DNA from: Planctomycetota bacterium
Lineage (GTDB): Bacteria; Planctomycetota; OFTM77
DNA length: 64,000 nt
Assembly: GCA_029260795.1 (NCBI GenBank)
Contig: JAJDCO010000031.1
Span: forward strand, 62,001 to 126,000
Reading direction: 5' to 3'
Position numbers and translations under genes: made by a program. Below, piece after piece: positions 25,901 through 34,773 of the stretch. The notes beneath the pieces were generated by a model, which was not told where the DNA came from, ran no database searches, and saw only the letters and a list, made by a program, of their open reading frames with translations. Positions within the stretch are counted from its first letter, which is position 1; each line of letters begins with the position of its first letter.

Positions 25901-28600
25901 GTGACTCATCTTCTCTCATGGCGCGCGTCGGCCATCCCCGGTCTCGCGCTGCTGCTCTCCTCCCTCGCCAGTGCTCAGGTACTCGACGAAGAGCCGACCC
26001 CCGACCCGAGCAAGGCCGAGGTCTTCCTGGAGGCCGAAGGTGGCTGGGAGGCGTCGCTGGTCGTCGACAACGGCGAGACCGGTATCTGGACCGTCGATAC
26101 CTTCAACGTCTTTCCGCAGTACGGCACGCCCGAGATCATCGGTCTCGACGACGACGGTCGCTGTCACGTGCTCATCGGCTACAGCGGCAAGTGGACCGAC
26201 AAGGAAGTCATCCACGACGGCGCTTGGCTGGGCGGATTGGGCTTCGCCGACATCGATCCCCGCATCGACGGCCCCGAGCTCTATACGGGCGGCAAGAACG
26301 GCAACCTGTATCAGGTGAACGGCTACATGCAGGGCGTGCTCGACTGTCGCCTCATCGCCACTCTGCCCGGCCGCGAGATCCACACGATCGTCGCCGAGGA
26401 CGTGATCGCCGAGTCGCCCGGCGCCGAGCTGATCGTATTCACGCGACCGGGAGGCCTCTTTCGGGTCAAGCCGACCGGCGAGCACGGGCGTTTCGTGACC
26501 GAGCATGTTCGAGAATTCGACGGGCGCGTCCGGGACGCGCAGGTCCTGCCGGCTCCCGAAGGCGCCCCCCGCGAGGTCGCGCTCGTCTCGCGCAACGGAC
26601 GCCTCGACCTTCTGCGTTGGGTCGGTCAGAGTCCGCACTTCGAAAAGATCTATCAAGACGCGATGGGTCTGGGCCGCATCGAGCTGGCTCCCGGCTCCAC
26701 CCCGCAGCACGTCGTCTTGTACTCGAGCCATGATGACGGCCGCATCCTCCGGCACGAGCGTGTGGACAAGCGTCCCTGGGTGACCGAGCACATCTACGAC
26801 GGCCCCCAAGGCATGCGGGGCATCGCGGCTGGAGTCTTCGCGGGACCCGACGTCGAGACGCTTGCCGTGTTCGGATACAGCGGCCAGGTTGAGCTGCTGG
26901 CGCGCACCGAAGAAGGCTGGACCGCCGAGACGATCTTCGTCGATCGCGACAAGGGCCATTGGCTGAAAGCCGCCGAGCTCGACGGACGCAACTCGACTCG
27001 CGAGATCATCGGCTCTGGCTACGGTGGGCGCATTTTCCTCCTCAAACGACCACCCGGCTACGGACACGACGGCGTGCCCGCCTTTCGACGAGAAAGCGAT
27101 GAGCCCCCTCGACCCGTCGGTCAGGCTTCCGATCGCGAGCCGAACGCGGATTGGCGAGTCGCGGTCCGAGCGCGCGCGGAAGGTCTCGGGCTCCTCTCGA
27201 CGCTGCGCTACAGCGGTGGCTTCCAGACGAAGACACCGATCTTCCAGACTCTCGTGCGACGCGACGAGACCGGCCGCATCGTGCCGGCTTTGGCGACCGC
27301 TTGGCGCTGGGAGAGGGAGGGCAAAGACCTCGTGCTCGAGATCGACCCGGACGCACGCTGGCAGAATGACTCTCCTGTCACGGCGCAACAGATCGTTTGG
27401 CACTTGCGCCGCTGGGTCGGACTGCCCGAGCATGCCTGGCTCGGTATGTCCGATCGCGTGCGCGATATCGTGGCCGAAGGTGAGCACCGCCTCCGGCTGC
27501 GCTTCGACCGACCCTGGGCCGCCCTCGCCGATCTGTGCGCGATCAACCCCGGCGGTGTCATCGCGCCGTCGGCCTTCGACCGCGAAGGCGAGTATCGACA
27601 GCCACTCGGCTCCGGGCTCTGGCGCTTCGTCCACGCGAAAGGAAGACGACTGCGCCTCGCCTCGAAAAGAACCGGGACGCTTCTCGACCTCGTGGCCTTC
27701 GAGGCGTCCGAGGATCCCGTCGCGGCTTGGGAGGCGGGCCAGGTCGACGTGCTGTGCGACGGATGGTCTCGGCTCGTGCCACGCGATCGGTTCCGGACCT
27801 GGAAGAACGACTCGGCCTATCGAGTGTCCGAGTCGCCCGGCTCTTCCGTGACCTACCTGAGCTTTCGATTGAACGGCGGGGCGACCGCGACCGCGGCCCT
27901 GCGACGCAAGATCGCGCAACAGATCGATCGTGCTGCACTGATCGAGAAGGTCGAGCACGGGTGGGCGGATCCGACGTGGTCTTGGGCCGCCGCGGCGCTC
28001 ACGAGCTGGCCGCGCTCGGAGCAAGCCGGCAGAGAGCCGAGCCGCGGAGCAGCCTCGGGTGAAGCAGGAGGGCTGCCCTCGACCTTGCCCCTCGCTCTCG
28101 TCGTCAACGCGACCTCCGAGCGCGAAGTGCGCCTCGCCGAGGAGATTCGGCGGCAGATGACCGGTCCCGAGGTGATCGTCGTCGAGCGGCTGGCGGCCGA
28201 TGAGCTGGCCCGGCGAGTTCGGGAAGGCGATTACGACTTGCGCCTCGAGCGGACCTGGGGCTCCCCATACGATCCCGAGCTCTCCCTGCGTGCGCGATTC
28301 CTGCCGCCTCCGTCGGCACCGAACGCCTCCTCGAAACGCTTCTTCGGTGTCGATGCGCGGCTCGAGGAGCTCGTCGCTGCGAGCTGCGAGACGGTCGACG
28401 ACGACGTGCGATCGGTCCTCTACCGGCGCATCCAGGACCTCATCGACCGCGATGCCCTCATCGTTCCCCTCTACGCTCCTCGCCGCCTCGCCGTCGCTCG
28501 CCGGGGCGTCCCGCTGCCGCGATTGGGCACCGACCTCTATCGCACCGACTGGTCGCCACTCGAGGTGAGTACCGAGGTCGAGCTCTCACCCGCCCGCTGA
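25901..28600 (+). CDS. Secreted fusion of a propeller-like domain and a family-5 solute-binding domain
   Basis: An 899-residue exported protein of two halves. After the signal peptide (LALLLSSLASAQ), residues about 45-395 form a propeller-like repeat domain (VLIGYSGKWTDKEVIHDGAWL, ELYTGGKNGNLYQV, FGYSGQVELLARTEEGWTAETI). Residues about 420-890 match peptide/nickel ABC substrate-binding proteins (SBP family 5): IFQTLVRRDETGRIVPALAT, VLEIDPDARWQNDSPVTAQQ, YLSFRLNGG and ALRRKIAQQIDRAALIEKV. No ABC permease or ATPase gene is adjacent, so its transport role is doubtful. It starts with GTG at 25901 after AAAGAGGAG. The 3' end overlaps the convergent nfi gene by 15 bases. Confidence 0.85.
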   Translation: MTHLLSWRASAIPGLALLLSSLASAQVLDEEPTPDPSKAEVFLEAEGGWEASLVVDNGETGIWTVDTFNVFPQYGTPEIIGLDDDGRCHVLIGYSGKWTDKEVIHDGAWLGGLGFADIDPRIDGPELYTGGKNGNLYQVNGYMQGVLDCRLIATLPGREIHTIVAEDVIAESPGAELIVFTRPGGLFRVKPTGEHGRFVTEHVREFDGRVRDAQVLPAPEGAPREVALVSRNGRLDLLRWVGQSPHFEKIYQDAMGLGRIELAPGSTPQHVVLYSSHDDGRILRHERVDKRPWVTEHIYDGPQGMRGIAAGVFAGPDVETLAVFGYSGQVELLARTEEGWTAETIFVDRDKGHWLKAAELDGRNSTREIIGSGYGGRIFLLKRPPGYGHDGVPAFRRESDEPPRPVGQASDREPNADWRVAVRARAEGLGLLSTLRYSGGFQTKTPIFQTLVRRDETGRIVPALATAWRWEREGKDLVLEIDPDARWQNDSPVTAQQIVWHLRRWVGLPEHAWLGMSDRVRDIVAEGEHRLRLRFDRPWAALADLCAINPGGVIAPSAFDREGEYRQPLGSGLWRFVHAKGRRLRLASKRTGTLLDLVAFEASEDPVAAWEAGQVDVLCDGWSRLVPRDRFRTWKNDSAYRVSESPGSSVTYLSFRLNGGATATAALRRKIAQQIDRAALIEKVEHGWADPTWSWAAAALTSWPRSEQAGREPSRGAASGEAGGLPSTLPLALVVNATSEREVRLAEEIRRQMTGPEVIVVERLAADELARRVREGDYDLRLERTWGSPYDPELSLRARFLPPPSAPNASSKRFFGVDARLEELVAASCETVDDDVRSVLYRRIQDLIDRDALIVPLYAPRRLAVARRGVPLPRLGTDLYRTDWSPLEVSTEVELSPAR

Positions 28601-29317
28601 TTCGCTCGCCGCGAGGCCTTCCCGCTTCGCGGCGGCGGCCAGACGATCGGCTTGACGCGTGGGCTCGGGCATGCGGTATCCGGCGGTGCAGCGCAGAGTG
28701 AGCTCGATGCTGCCGGCGAAGTCGATGCGGTGTCCGGGCGAGACGAACAACGGTCGGACATTCGTACGCGTGCGGAGCACGGTGCCGATGCGGTCGTCGC
28801 CTTTGCGCAAGATCGCGGTCGAGCCGCGCTCGATGCCCGGTTCCTCATGCTCGCCGATCAGGCGGCTCTTGGCGCATCCCACCGTCGGGCGATCGATCCA
28901 AAGGCCCACGTGGCAGGCGAGGCCGAAGCGGCGGGGGTGGGCGAGGCCTTGTCCGTCGACGAGGAGTGCGTCGAAGGATACGGGTAAGGCTTCGAGCGCC
29001 GCAAGGATCGCGGGCGCCTCGCGAAACGACAGGTAGCCGGGCACGTAGGGGAAGGGGATCGGGCGGCACACGCTGACGGCCGCGATCTGTTCGAGCGGGT
29101 CGAGGCGAAACGCGACGGCCGCAGCGAACAGGCGTCCGCTCGGCTTGTCGAAGGCGATGTCGACCCCGGCGACGACTTTCGGAGGCGAGCGCAGCGGCTC
29201 GACCCGCACCTGAGGCGCGAGCTCGGCCTGGAGAGCCTTGGCGGCGGGGATTTCGAGGTCCCAGGCGTGCAGCATGGCGTCCAGTGAACCGTACGCCTCC
29301 TTCGGCGGCCAGGGCAT
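28586..29317 (-). CDS. nfi: Endonuclease V
   Basis: A 243-residue deoxyinosine 3' endonuclease. Visible landmarks are VVAGVDIAFD (metal-binding Asp), IPFPYVPGYLSFREAP, the substrate-wedge region, DALLVDGQGLAHPRRFGLACHVG (second Asp and the conserved His) and GCAKSRLIG. It starts repair of deaminated adenine in DNA. The frame is open far upstream through a repeat region; ATG 29317, with AGGA just upstream, fits the family start. The gene is convergent with the solute-binding fusion. Confidence 0.93.
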   Translation of the reverse strand: MPWPPKEAYGSLDAMLHAWDLEIPAAKALQAELAPQVRVEPLRSPPKVVAGVDIAFDKPSGRLFAAAVAFRLDPLEQIAAVSVCRPIPFPYVPGYLSFREAPAILAALEALPVSFDALLVDGQGLAHPRRFGLACHVGLWIDRPTVGCAKSRLIGEHEEPGIERGSTAILRKGDDRIGTVLRTRTNVRPLFVSPGHRIDFAGSIELTLRCTAGYRMPEPTRQADRLAAAAKREGLAASESAGG

Positions 29318-29367
29318 TTGTTCCTGGAGAGCTTGCTTCGCGCGCGGTTCCTCGGGCGAGGCGCCGT

Positions 29368-29584
29368 TCCGTCGTCGGACGCTTCGGTGACGCGACGAAC
29401 GACCTCCTCCGGTCGACGCGGGACCCGCTTGCTTCGCGCGCGGCACACTTCCAGGAGATTTCGGCAGTCCAAGCCCGCCCTCCGGACGGGGCAAGCCCGC
29501 CCTCCGTCGTCGGACGCTTCGGTGACGCGACGAACGACCTCCTCCGGTCGACGTGGGACCCGCTTGCTTCGCGCGCGGCACACT
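29368..29584. repeat. Two direct copies of an 82-bp GC-rich repeat
   Basis: The blocks 29368-29449 and 29503-29584 are identical except for one base, at a period of 135. The 17-mer GCTTGCTTCGCGCGCGG is present a third time just outside at about 29332. A diverged copy lies at 9431-9503 in opposite orientation. The region 29318-29715 holds no credible gene, although both strands are open; long frames here are repeat artefacts. It separates divergent nfi and the helicase gene. Confidence 0.85.
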
Positions 29585-29715
29585 CCCTGGAGCCCTCCGA
29601 ACGGGGCAGGCCCGTCCTGCGTTGTGGAGCGAAGCCCACGCTCCGAAATCGCTGTCGAATGCGCTACCCTGGAGCCCAGCATCAGCGCCGAAACACGGGA
29701 GGGTCTGCCGAAGCC

Positions 29716-31914
29716 ATGTCATCGAGCATCGAGAGCATCCTGGGCGAGCTGAATCCAGCTCAGCTCGAGGCCATCGAGCATGTCGAGGGCGCGTTGTTGG
29801 TCGTAGCCGGAGCAGGCTCGGGCAAGACGCGGGTGATCACGCGACGGATCGCGTATCTGATGGCCCAAGGCGTCGAGCCGTGGCGGATCTTGGCGATCAC
29901 GTTCACGAACAAGGCGGCCGGCGAGATGCGGGAGCGTGTTCACGCGCTGGTCGGAGATCAAGGCGCGTGGATCTCGACCTTCCATTCTCTGGGCGCACGA
30001 GTGTTGAGGCGAGACATCGCGGCGCTCGGTTTCGATGAGCGCTTCACGATCTACGACACCGGGGATCGCGACGCGCTCATCAAGCAAGTGATGCACGAGC
30101 TCGACATCGATTCGTCCCATTTTCGTCCCAGCATCGTGGCGCGCAGCATCGGTGAGCTCAAGGTTCAGCTGGTGCCACCCGAGATGTTCGCTGAGCGCGA
30201 GCTCGGCTACTTCGACGACGTGGTGGCACGCGTGTACCCCGCCTATCAGGAAGCGCTCCAGCGCAACAATGCGCTCGACTTCGATGACCTGCTCGCCCGC
30301 CCGATCGAGCTCTTCGAGAAGCATCCCGACGTCCTCGAGCACTATCGCGATCGCTTCCAGTACGTGTTGATCGACGAGTACCAGGACACCAATCGCGTCC
30401 AATACCAGATCGCCAAGACGCTGAGCGGCAAGTGGGGCAACCTGTGCGTCGTGGGCGACGCCGACCAGAGCATCTATGCCTGGCGCGGGGCGGACATCCG
30501 CAACATCCTCGACTTCTCGCGGGACTTCCCCGGCGCTCGCACGATCAAGCTCGAGCAAAACTACCGGTCGTGCGGCAACATCCTCGCCGCCGCCTCCTCG
30601 GTGATCGCCTACAACGAGGGGCGGATCGAGCGCACCTTGTGGACCGAGAACGAAGACGGGCCGCTCATCGGCGAGATCCACGCCTTCAACGATCGCGAGG
30701 AGGCGAGGGAGGTCGCCGCGCGTATTCGCGAGCACGTGCGAAATGGCGCTCGGCCGGCAGACATCGCGATCTTCTATCGAACGAACGCTCTCTCGCGAAG
30801 CATCGAGCGAGCACTCCGGGACGGTGGGGTCCCCTACACGATCGTCGGCGCTGTCGAGTTCTATCAGCGACGAGAGGTCAAGGACGTCCTCGCCTACTTG
30901 CGCGTGCTCGCCAACCCGGCCGACTCGATCAACCTGAGGCGCATCGTCAACGTCCCGAGCCGCGGCATCGGCGCGGTCTCGCTCGCCAAACTGGAAGCCC
31001 ACGCGCTCCAGAGTGGCCAGCCGTTGCTGATCACGATCCTCGAGCCGGAGAGCGTGCCCGGCCTCAACGCGCGCGCCAAGACTGCCGTGGGTCAGCTCGG
31101 TGGAATCTTTCGCCGCCTGATGGAGCGCGATCCGCATCCCGTCGGACCGATCGTCGAGGCGTTGCTGATGGAGACCGACTACGAGAAGTACCTTCTCCAT
31201 GGCGGCGGCCCCGAGGATCTCGCGCGTTACGAGAACGTCAAGGAGCTGCTGTCGTCGGCGCGCGAGTACGACGCCGAGCATCCCGATGACGGCTCGCTGC
31301 CCGGCTTTCTCGAGGACGTGTCGCTCATCGCTGACGTCGATCGTTGGGACCAGTCGCCCGATCGCGTGACGCTGATGACGCTGCATGCTTCGAAGGGACT
31401 CGAGTTCCCGATCGTGTTCATCGTGGGCGTCGAGGAAGGTCTGATGCCGCACAGCATGTCGGTCGATACGCCGCAAGGCATCGAGGAGGAGCGGCGACTG
31501 TTCTATGTCGGGATCACCCGCACCCAGCGCGAGCTCACGGTAAGCTGGACCTCGGGCCGAACGCATTTCGGACGTGGCGTCTCGGGCACCCGCTCGCGAT
31601 TCTTGAACGAGATTCCGAACGAGCTCTTGAAGCGTCAAGGACGGCCCGCCATGCCGAGCGTGCGACCGTCCTTCGAGGATGGCCCAGTCCCCGACGATTT
31701 CGGGGACGATCTGTACGACCCGCTCGCCGATCTCGACGCCGTGTCGTGGCGAGTCGGGGATGCGGTCGAGCACGAGCACTTCGGTCCGGGCCGCATCACA
31801 GGCTTGTCAGGGCTCGGTCAGAACCGGCGGATCACCGTCGAGTTCGAGAACCACGGCCGCAAGAAGCTCTTGATCGAGTACGCTGCGCTGTCTCGCATCG
31901 AAGAGTTCGAGTAG
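29716..31914 (+). CDS. pcrA: UvrD/PcrA-type DNA helicase
   Basis: A 732-residue superfamily 1A 3'-5' helicase. The motifs are complete: Q motif LNPAQLEAIEH, Walker A VVAGAGSGKTRVI, Ia ITFTNKAAGEM, II VLIDEYQDTN, III GDADQSIYAWRGAD, IV EQNYRS, V VTLMTLHASKGLEFP and VI EERRLFYVGITRT. The C-terminal 60 residues (VGDAVEHEHFGPGRITGL) match the PcrA/UvrD RNA-polymerase-binding Tudor-like tail. It acts in nucleotide excision repair and clearing of proteins from DNA. The start at 29716 (MSSSIES) excludes the upstream repeat. pcrA and uvrD cannot be told apart here. Confidence 0.95.
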   Translation: MSSSIESILGELNPAQLEAIEHVEGALLVVAGAGSGKTRVITRRIAYLMAQGVEPWRILAITFTNKAAGEMRERVHALVGDQGAWISTFHSLGARVLRRDIAALGFDERFTIYDTGDRDALIKQVMHELDIDSSHFRPSIVARSIGELKVQLVPPEMFAERELGYFDDVVARVYPAYQEALQRNNALDFDDLLARPIELFEKHPDVLEHYRDRFQYVLIDEYQDTNRVQYQIAKTLSGKWGNLCVVGDADQSIYAWRGADIRNILDFSRDFPGARTIKLEQNYRSCGNILAAASSVIAYNEGRIERTLWTENEDGPLIGEIHAFNDREEAREVAARIREHVRNGARPADIAIFYRTNALSRSIERALRDGGVPYTIVGAVEFYQRREVKDVLAYLRVLANPADSINLRRIVNVPSRGIGAVSLAKLEAHALQSGQPLLITILEPESVPGLNARAKTAVGQLGGIFRRLMERDPHPVGPIVEALLMETDYEKYLLHGGGPEDLARYENVKELLSSAREYDAEHPDDGSLPGFLEDVSLIADVDRWDQSPDRVTLMTLHASKGLEFPIVFIVGVEEGLMPHSMSVDTPQGIEEERRLFYVGITRTQRELTVSWTSGRTHFGRGVSGTRSRFLNEIPNELLKRQGRPAMPSVRPSFEDGPVPDDFGDDLYDPLADLDAVSWRVGDAVEHEHFGPGRITGLSGLGQNRRITVEFENHGRKKLLIEYAALSRIEEFE

Positions 31915-31962
31915 CCACGGACGGGCCTGGTTTGGCGGTCTGGGAGACGATCCATTTCCGAC

Positions 31963-32886
31963 ATGTTCGATGAGCTGCGGCAGCTCTTGGAGAAGATCGC
32001 CGCCGAGCACGGCGCCGAGGGTCTCGCCCGAGCCGAATCGCTCAGCGTCGAGCGGCGTCGTGCCGCTGCCTTGCCCGCCGAAGCCGCGGTAATCGTGGGC
32101 GATCTAGCGGACGCCGAAGGCCGCTATCGCGGGCGCATCATCGGTCGCAGCCCCAAGATGCAGGCGCTGTACGCGATGATGGAGAAGGTCATCCCGACGA
32201 CGTACCCGGTGCTCATTCACGGGGAGAGTGGGACCGGCAAGGAGCTCGTCGCCCAGGCCATCCATCAAGGTGGGCCACGGTCCGACAAGCCGTTCGTGGC
32301 CGAGAACTGCGCTGCCATCCCCGAGACGCTGCTCGAGTCCGAGCTCTTTGGGTACAAGCGAGGCGCCTTCACGGGTGCCGATCGCGACAAGCTGGGGATG
32401 TTCCAGGTCGCCGACGGGGGCACGGTGTTCCTCGACGAGATCGGGGACATGGGCAGCTCGATGCAAACGAAGCTGCTGCGAACGCTTCAGAGCGGCGAGA
32501 TCCGGCCGGTCGGCGGCAAGAGCAATCTGATCGTCGACGTGCGAGTGATCGCGGCCAGCAACAAGAACCTCAAGAAGATGATCAGCGAGAAGTCGTTTCG
32601 TGAGGACCTCTACTACCGCATCGCCGTACTTCCGTTGGAGTTACCGCCGCTCCGCGAGCGTGAGGGCGACATCCTGCTCCTGGCCGAGGCTTTTCTGAAG
32701 CGCTTCAGCGGGCAGATGGGCCTCGAGCTGCCGACGCTCACCGACTCGGCTCGTGAGGCACTGTGCAACCACCGCTGGCCGGGCAACGTGCGAGAGCTCG
32801 AGAACGAGATGCAAAGGGCCCTGGCCCTTTCGGGTCCGATGATCGCTGCCGAAGATCTCAGCGAGCAAGTGCGCGCGGGTGCCTGA
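31963..32886 (+). CDS. Sigma-54 interacting AAA+ protein without a DNA-binding domain
   Basis: A 307-residue protein, almost all of it the sigma-54 activator AAA+ module: Walker A GESGTGKE, the sigma-54 contact loop GAFTGA, Walker B GTVFLDEIGDM, RVIAASNKNL, arginine finger region FREDLYYRI, and WPGNVRELEN. The first 60 residues are a charged helix with no receiver, GAF or PAS domain. The C-terminus stops at the end of the AAA+ lid with no Fis-type helix-turn-helix. It would remodel sigma-54 RNA polymerase from solution or through a partner protein. The start lies 48 bases after the helicase stop. Confidence 0.92.
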   Translation: MFDELRQLLEKIAAEHGAEGLARAESLSVERRRAAALPAEAAVIVGDLADAEGRYRGRIIGRSPKMQALYAMMEKVIPTTYPVLIHGESGTGKELVAQAIHQGGPRSDKPFVAENCAAIPETLLESELFGYKRGAFTGADRDKLGMFQVADGGTVFLDEIGDMGSSMQTKLLRTLQSGEIRPVGGKSNLIVDVRVIAASNKNLKKMISEKSFREDLYYRIAVLPLELPPLREREGDILLLAEAFLKRFSGQMGLELPTLTDSAREALCNHRWPGNVRELENEMQRALALSGPMIAAEDLSEQVRAGA

Positions 32887-33006
32887 GTTCGGTATGATCG
32901 GGAACTCGTCGCGTTCCGCGGCGTAACTCTTGAGGCACATTCTCCGGTGTGCCGGCCAACTCACCACTCTCACTCTCGCCTCGCGCCAAGCTCGAAGGAA
33001 CCGCCC

Positions 33007-34629
33007 ATGTTGCTTCTCCCTGCTTGCCACCTCCTCTTGTTCGCTCTCTGCACGAGCCCGGCGTCGGTTTCGGTGTCGCCGATCGATGAGGCATCCGCCG
33101 ATCTCGCGATCGAGCAGGGAGACCTCGAAGGAGCCCTGATCGAGTACCAAGGCATGCTCGAAGGGCCGCTCGATCGCGTGACCCGTCGTCGTGTGCTGGG
33201 CAAGATCTCGGACGCCCGTCGACAGCTCGGATTTCGCCTGCGCCTCCTGCTGGCGATCGAAGAGGGCCAGCTCGACGCCGTGACGTTGAACGGTAAGGAA
33301 GGACGCCCGCTGTCCGGTGACGGAGGGGGCGTGATGGTCTCGGGGGCCGGCACCGTCGAGTACGTCCGGTGGAGCCAGGCCGCGGTGTCGGAGCTGGTTG
33401 CGCTGTTCGAGCAGCTCGAAGCGGACCCGGCGGCGCACTTGGACTTCGCGGCGTTCTGCTTTGCCAACGGCCTCCCCGCACGCGGTGACCAAGCGCTGGT
33501 GCGGGCCGCAGAGCAGGCCGACCTCAAGCCCGAGATCGACGGAATCCTGGCCCGCTCTCGTGGCCTCGCCGACGCGCCCGACGCGGGCTTCGTAGTCGTC
33601 GACGGTCGTTGGATCTCGCTCGACGAGCACGCCAAGCGCAAGAAGGCTGGCTCGCTCGCCGATCTGTCCGACCAAGCTCGCGACCGGCGACCGGAGCGGC
33701 GCCGCGAAGCGTGGCAGATGCTCTCCGAGAAGGAGGCCGGACGGCCGATCCTCGCCGCCGTGCTGAACGAGCTTCTGACGGCCAAGCTGGCCGACATCAC
33801 GGAAGCCAAGGAGATGCGCTCGCTGGAGCTGCTGATCGAGGATCGAGTCCTCCTCGAGGAGCGTCGCGCCCACGCGCTCGAGCTGATCTTCGACGTGGAG
33901 CGCTACACGAAGGACAAGGGCTACAAGATCTATCAGGAGGCGCAGAAGGAGGTCGAGCTCCGGGTCGATGCGGTCGAGGAGCTGTGGAGCTCTCGCAAGC
34001 GCGCGCGCCAGGTGAAGCTGGGCTCTCCTTTCCGCCGAGATGTGATCGAGGCTCGGGAGCTCGTGGCTGCCTTCCAGCAGTTCGGGATTCCGGAGCCGGA
34101 TCTCGGTGAGGCGTCGATCTGGAAGCACCTGGACCCGAACGTTCGCGTTCTCTCCGTTCAGAACCTGGCGCGAGACGCGGCCGAGGCGAAGTCGATTCAG
34201 TTCGAACTTCAGCTCATCGCGAGCAACTCTCTGGTCGAAGGGCCGAAGGATCCGGAGCGCGACCAAGTGCGGATCACGAACGAGTACCGGCGAATGATGG
34301 GTCGCCGCGTGCTCGCTCTCGACGCGCGTCTCCTCGAGTCCGCGCTGGGTCACTCCGAAGAGATGTCTTTGCTGGGCTACTTCTCGCATACCTCGCCGAC
34401 CCCGGGTCGGGAGACGATGGGTAAGCGGGCGAGGCTGGCGGGGTATCCGGCCGGCGCCGGGGAGAACATCTACAACGGATCGGGCAGCGCCCAAGCCGCC
34501 CACGACGCTTGGTTCCGCTCGCCCGGACACCATCGCAACATTCTCGATCCGAGGCACACGGCGATGGGAAGCGGGTTAGGCGGCGGCAAGTGGACGCAGA
34601 ACTTCGGCGTGGCAAAGGTCGAGCTCTGA
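33007..34629 (+). CDS. Secreted CAP (SCP/PR-1) domain protein with long helical N-terminal region
   Basis: A 540-residue exported protein. The signal peptide is MLLLPACHLLLFALC. Residues about 25-410 are mainly helical and charged, tetratricopeptide-like in places (DLAIEQGDLEGALIEYQGML). The C-terminal 125 residues are a CAP domain: VRITNEYRRMMGRRVLALD, the histidines in LGHSEEMSLLGYFSH and SPGHHRNIL, the GAGENIYNGSGS motif and a closing MGSGLGGGKWTQNFG. Bacterial CAP proteins are extracellular and bind lipids or act as proteases; no specific role is shown. ATG 33007 starts the signal peptide. Confidence 0.87.
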   Translation: MLLLPACHLLLFALCTSPASVSVSPIDEASADLAIEQGDLEGALIEYQGMLEGPLDRVTRRRVLGKISDARRQLGFRLRLLLAIEEGQLDAVTLNGKEGRPLSGDGGGVMVSGAGTVEYVRWSQAAVSELVALFEQLEADPAAHLDFAAFCFANGLPARGDQALVRAAEQADLKPEIDGILARSRGLADAPDAGFVVVDGRWISLDEHAKRKKAGSLADLSDQARDRRPERRREAWQMLSEKEAGRPILAAVLNELLTAKLADITEAKEMRSLELLIEDRVLLEERRAHALELIFDVERYTKDKGYKIYQEAQKEVELRVDAVEELWSSRKRARQVKLGSPFRRDVIEARELVAAFQQFGIPEPDLGEASIWKHLDPNVRVLSVQNLARDAAEAKSIQFELQLIASNSLVEGPKDPERDQVRITNEYRRMMGRRVLALDARLLESALGHSEEMSLLGYFSHTSPTPGRETMGKRARLAGYPAGAGENIYNGSGSAQAAHDAWFRSPGHHRNILDPRHTAMGSGLGGGKWTQNFGVAKVEL

Positions 34630-34773
34630 GAGGACGTCGGCGCGGGCTCGGGGGAGCGGTGTCGACATCGGTGGCAACTCACTGCTTGCAGGTGAGAAAC
34701 GCACAGCGGTAACCTGAACGTCGGGCCTGGCGGCAGAACCGGGTCGACGACTGGCATGAGAAAAGAGGGATCG

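Noticed and set aside
29284..29715. Extension of the helicase and of nfi through the 82-bp repeats.
   Set aside because: The translated sequence is repeat-derived and both proteins have normal family starts downstream.
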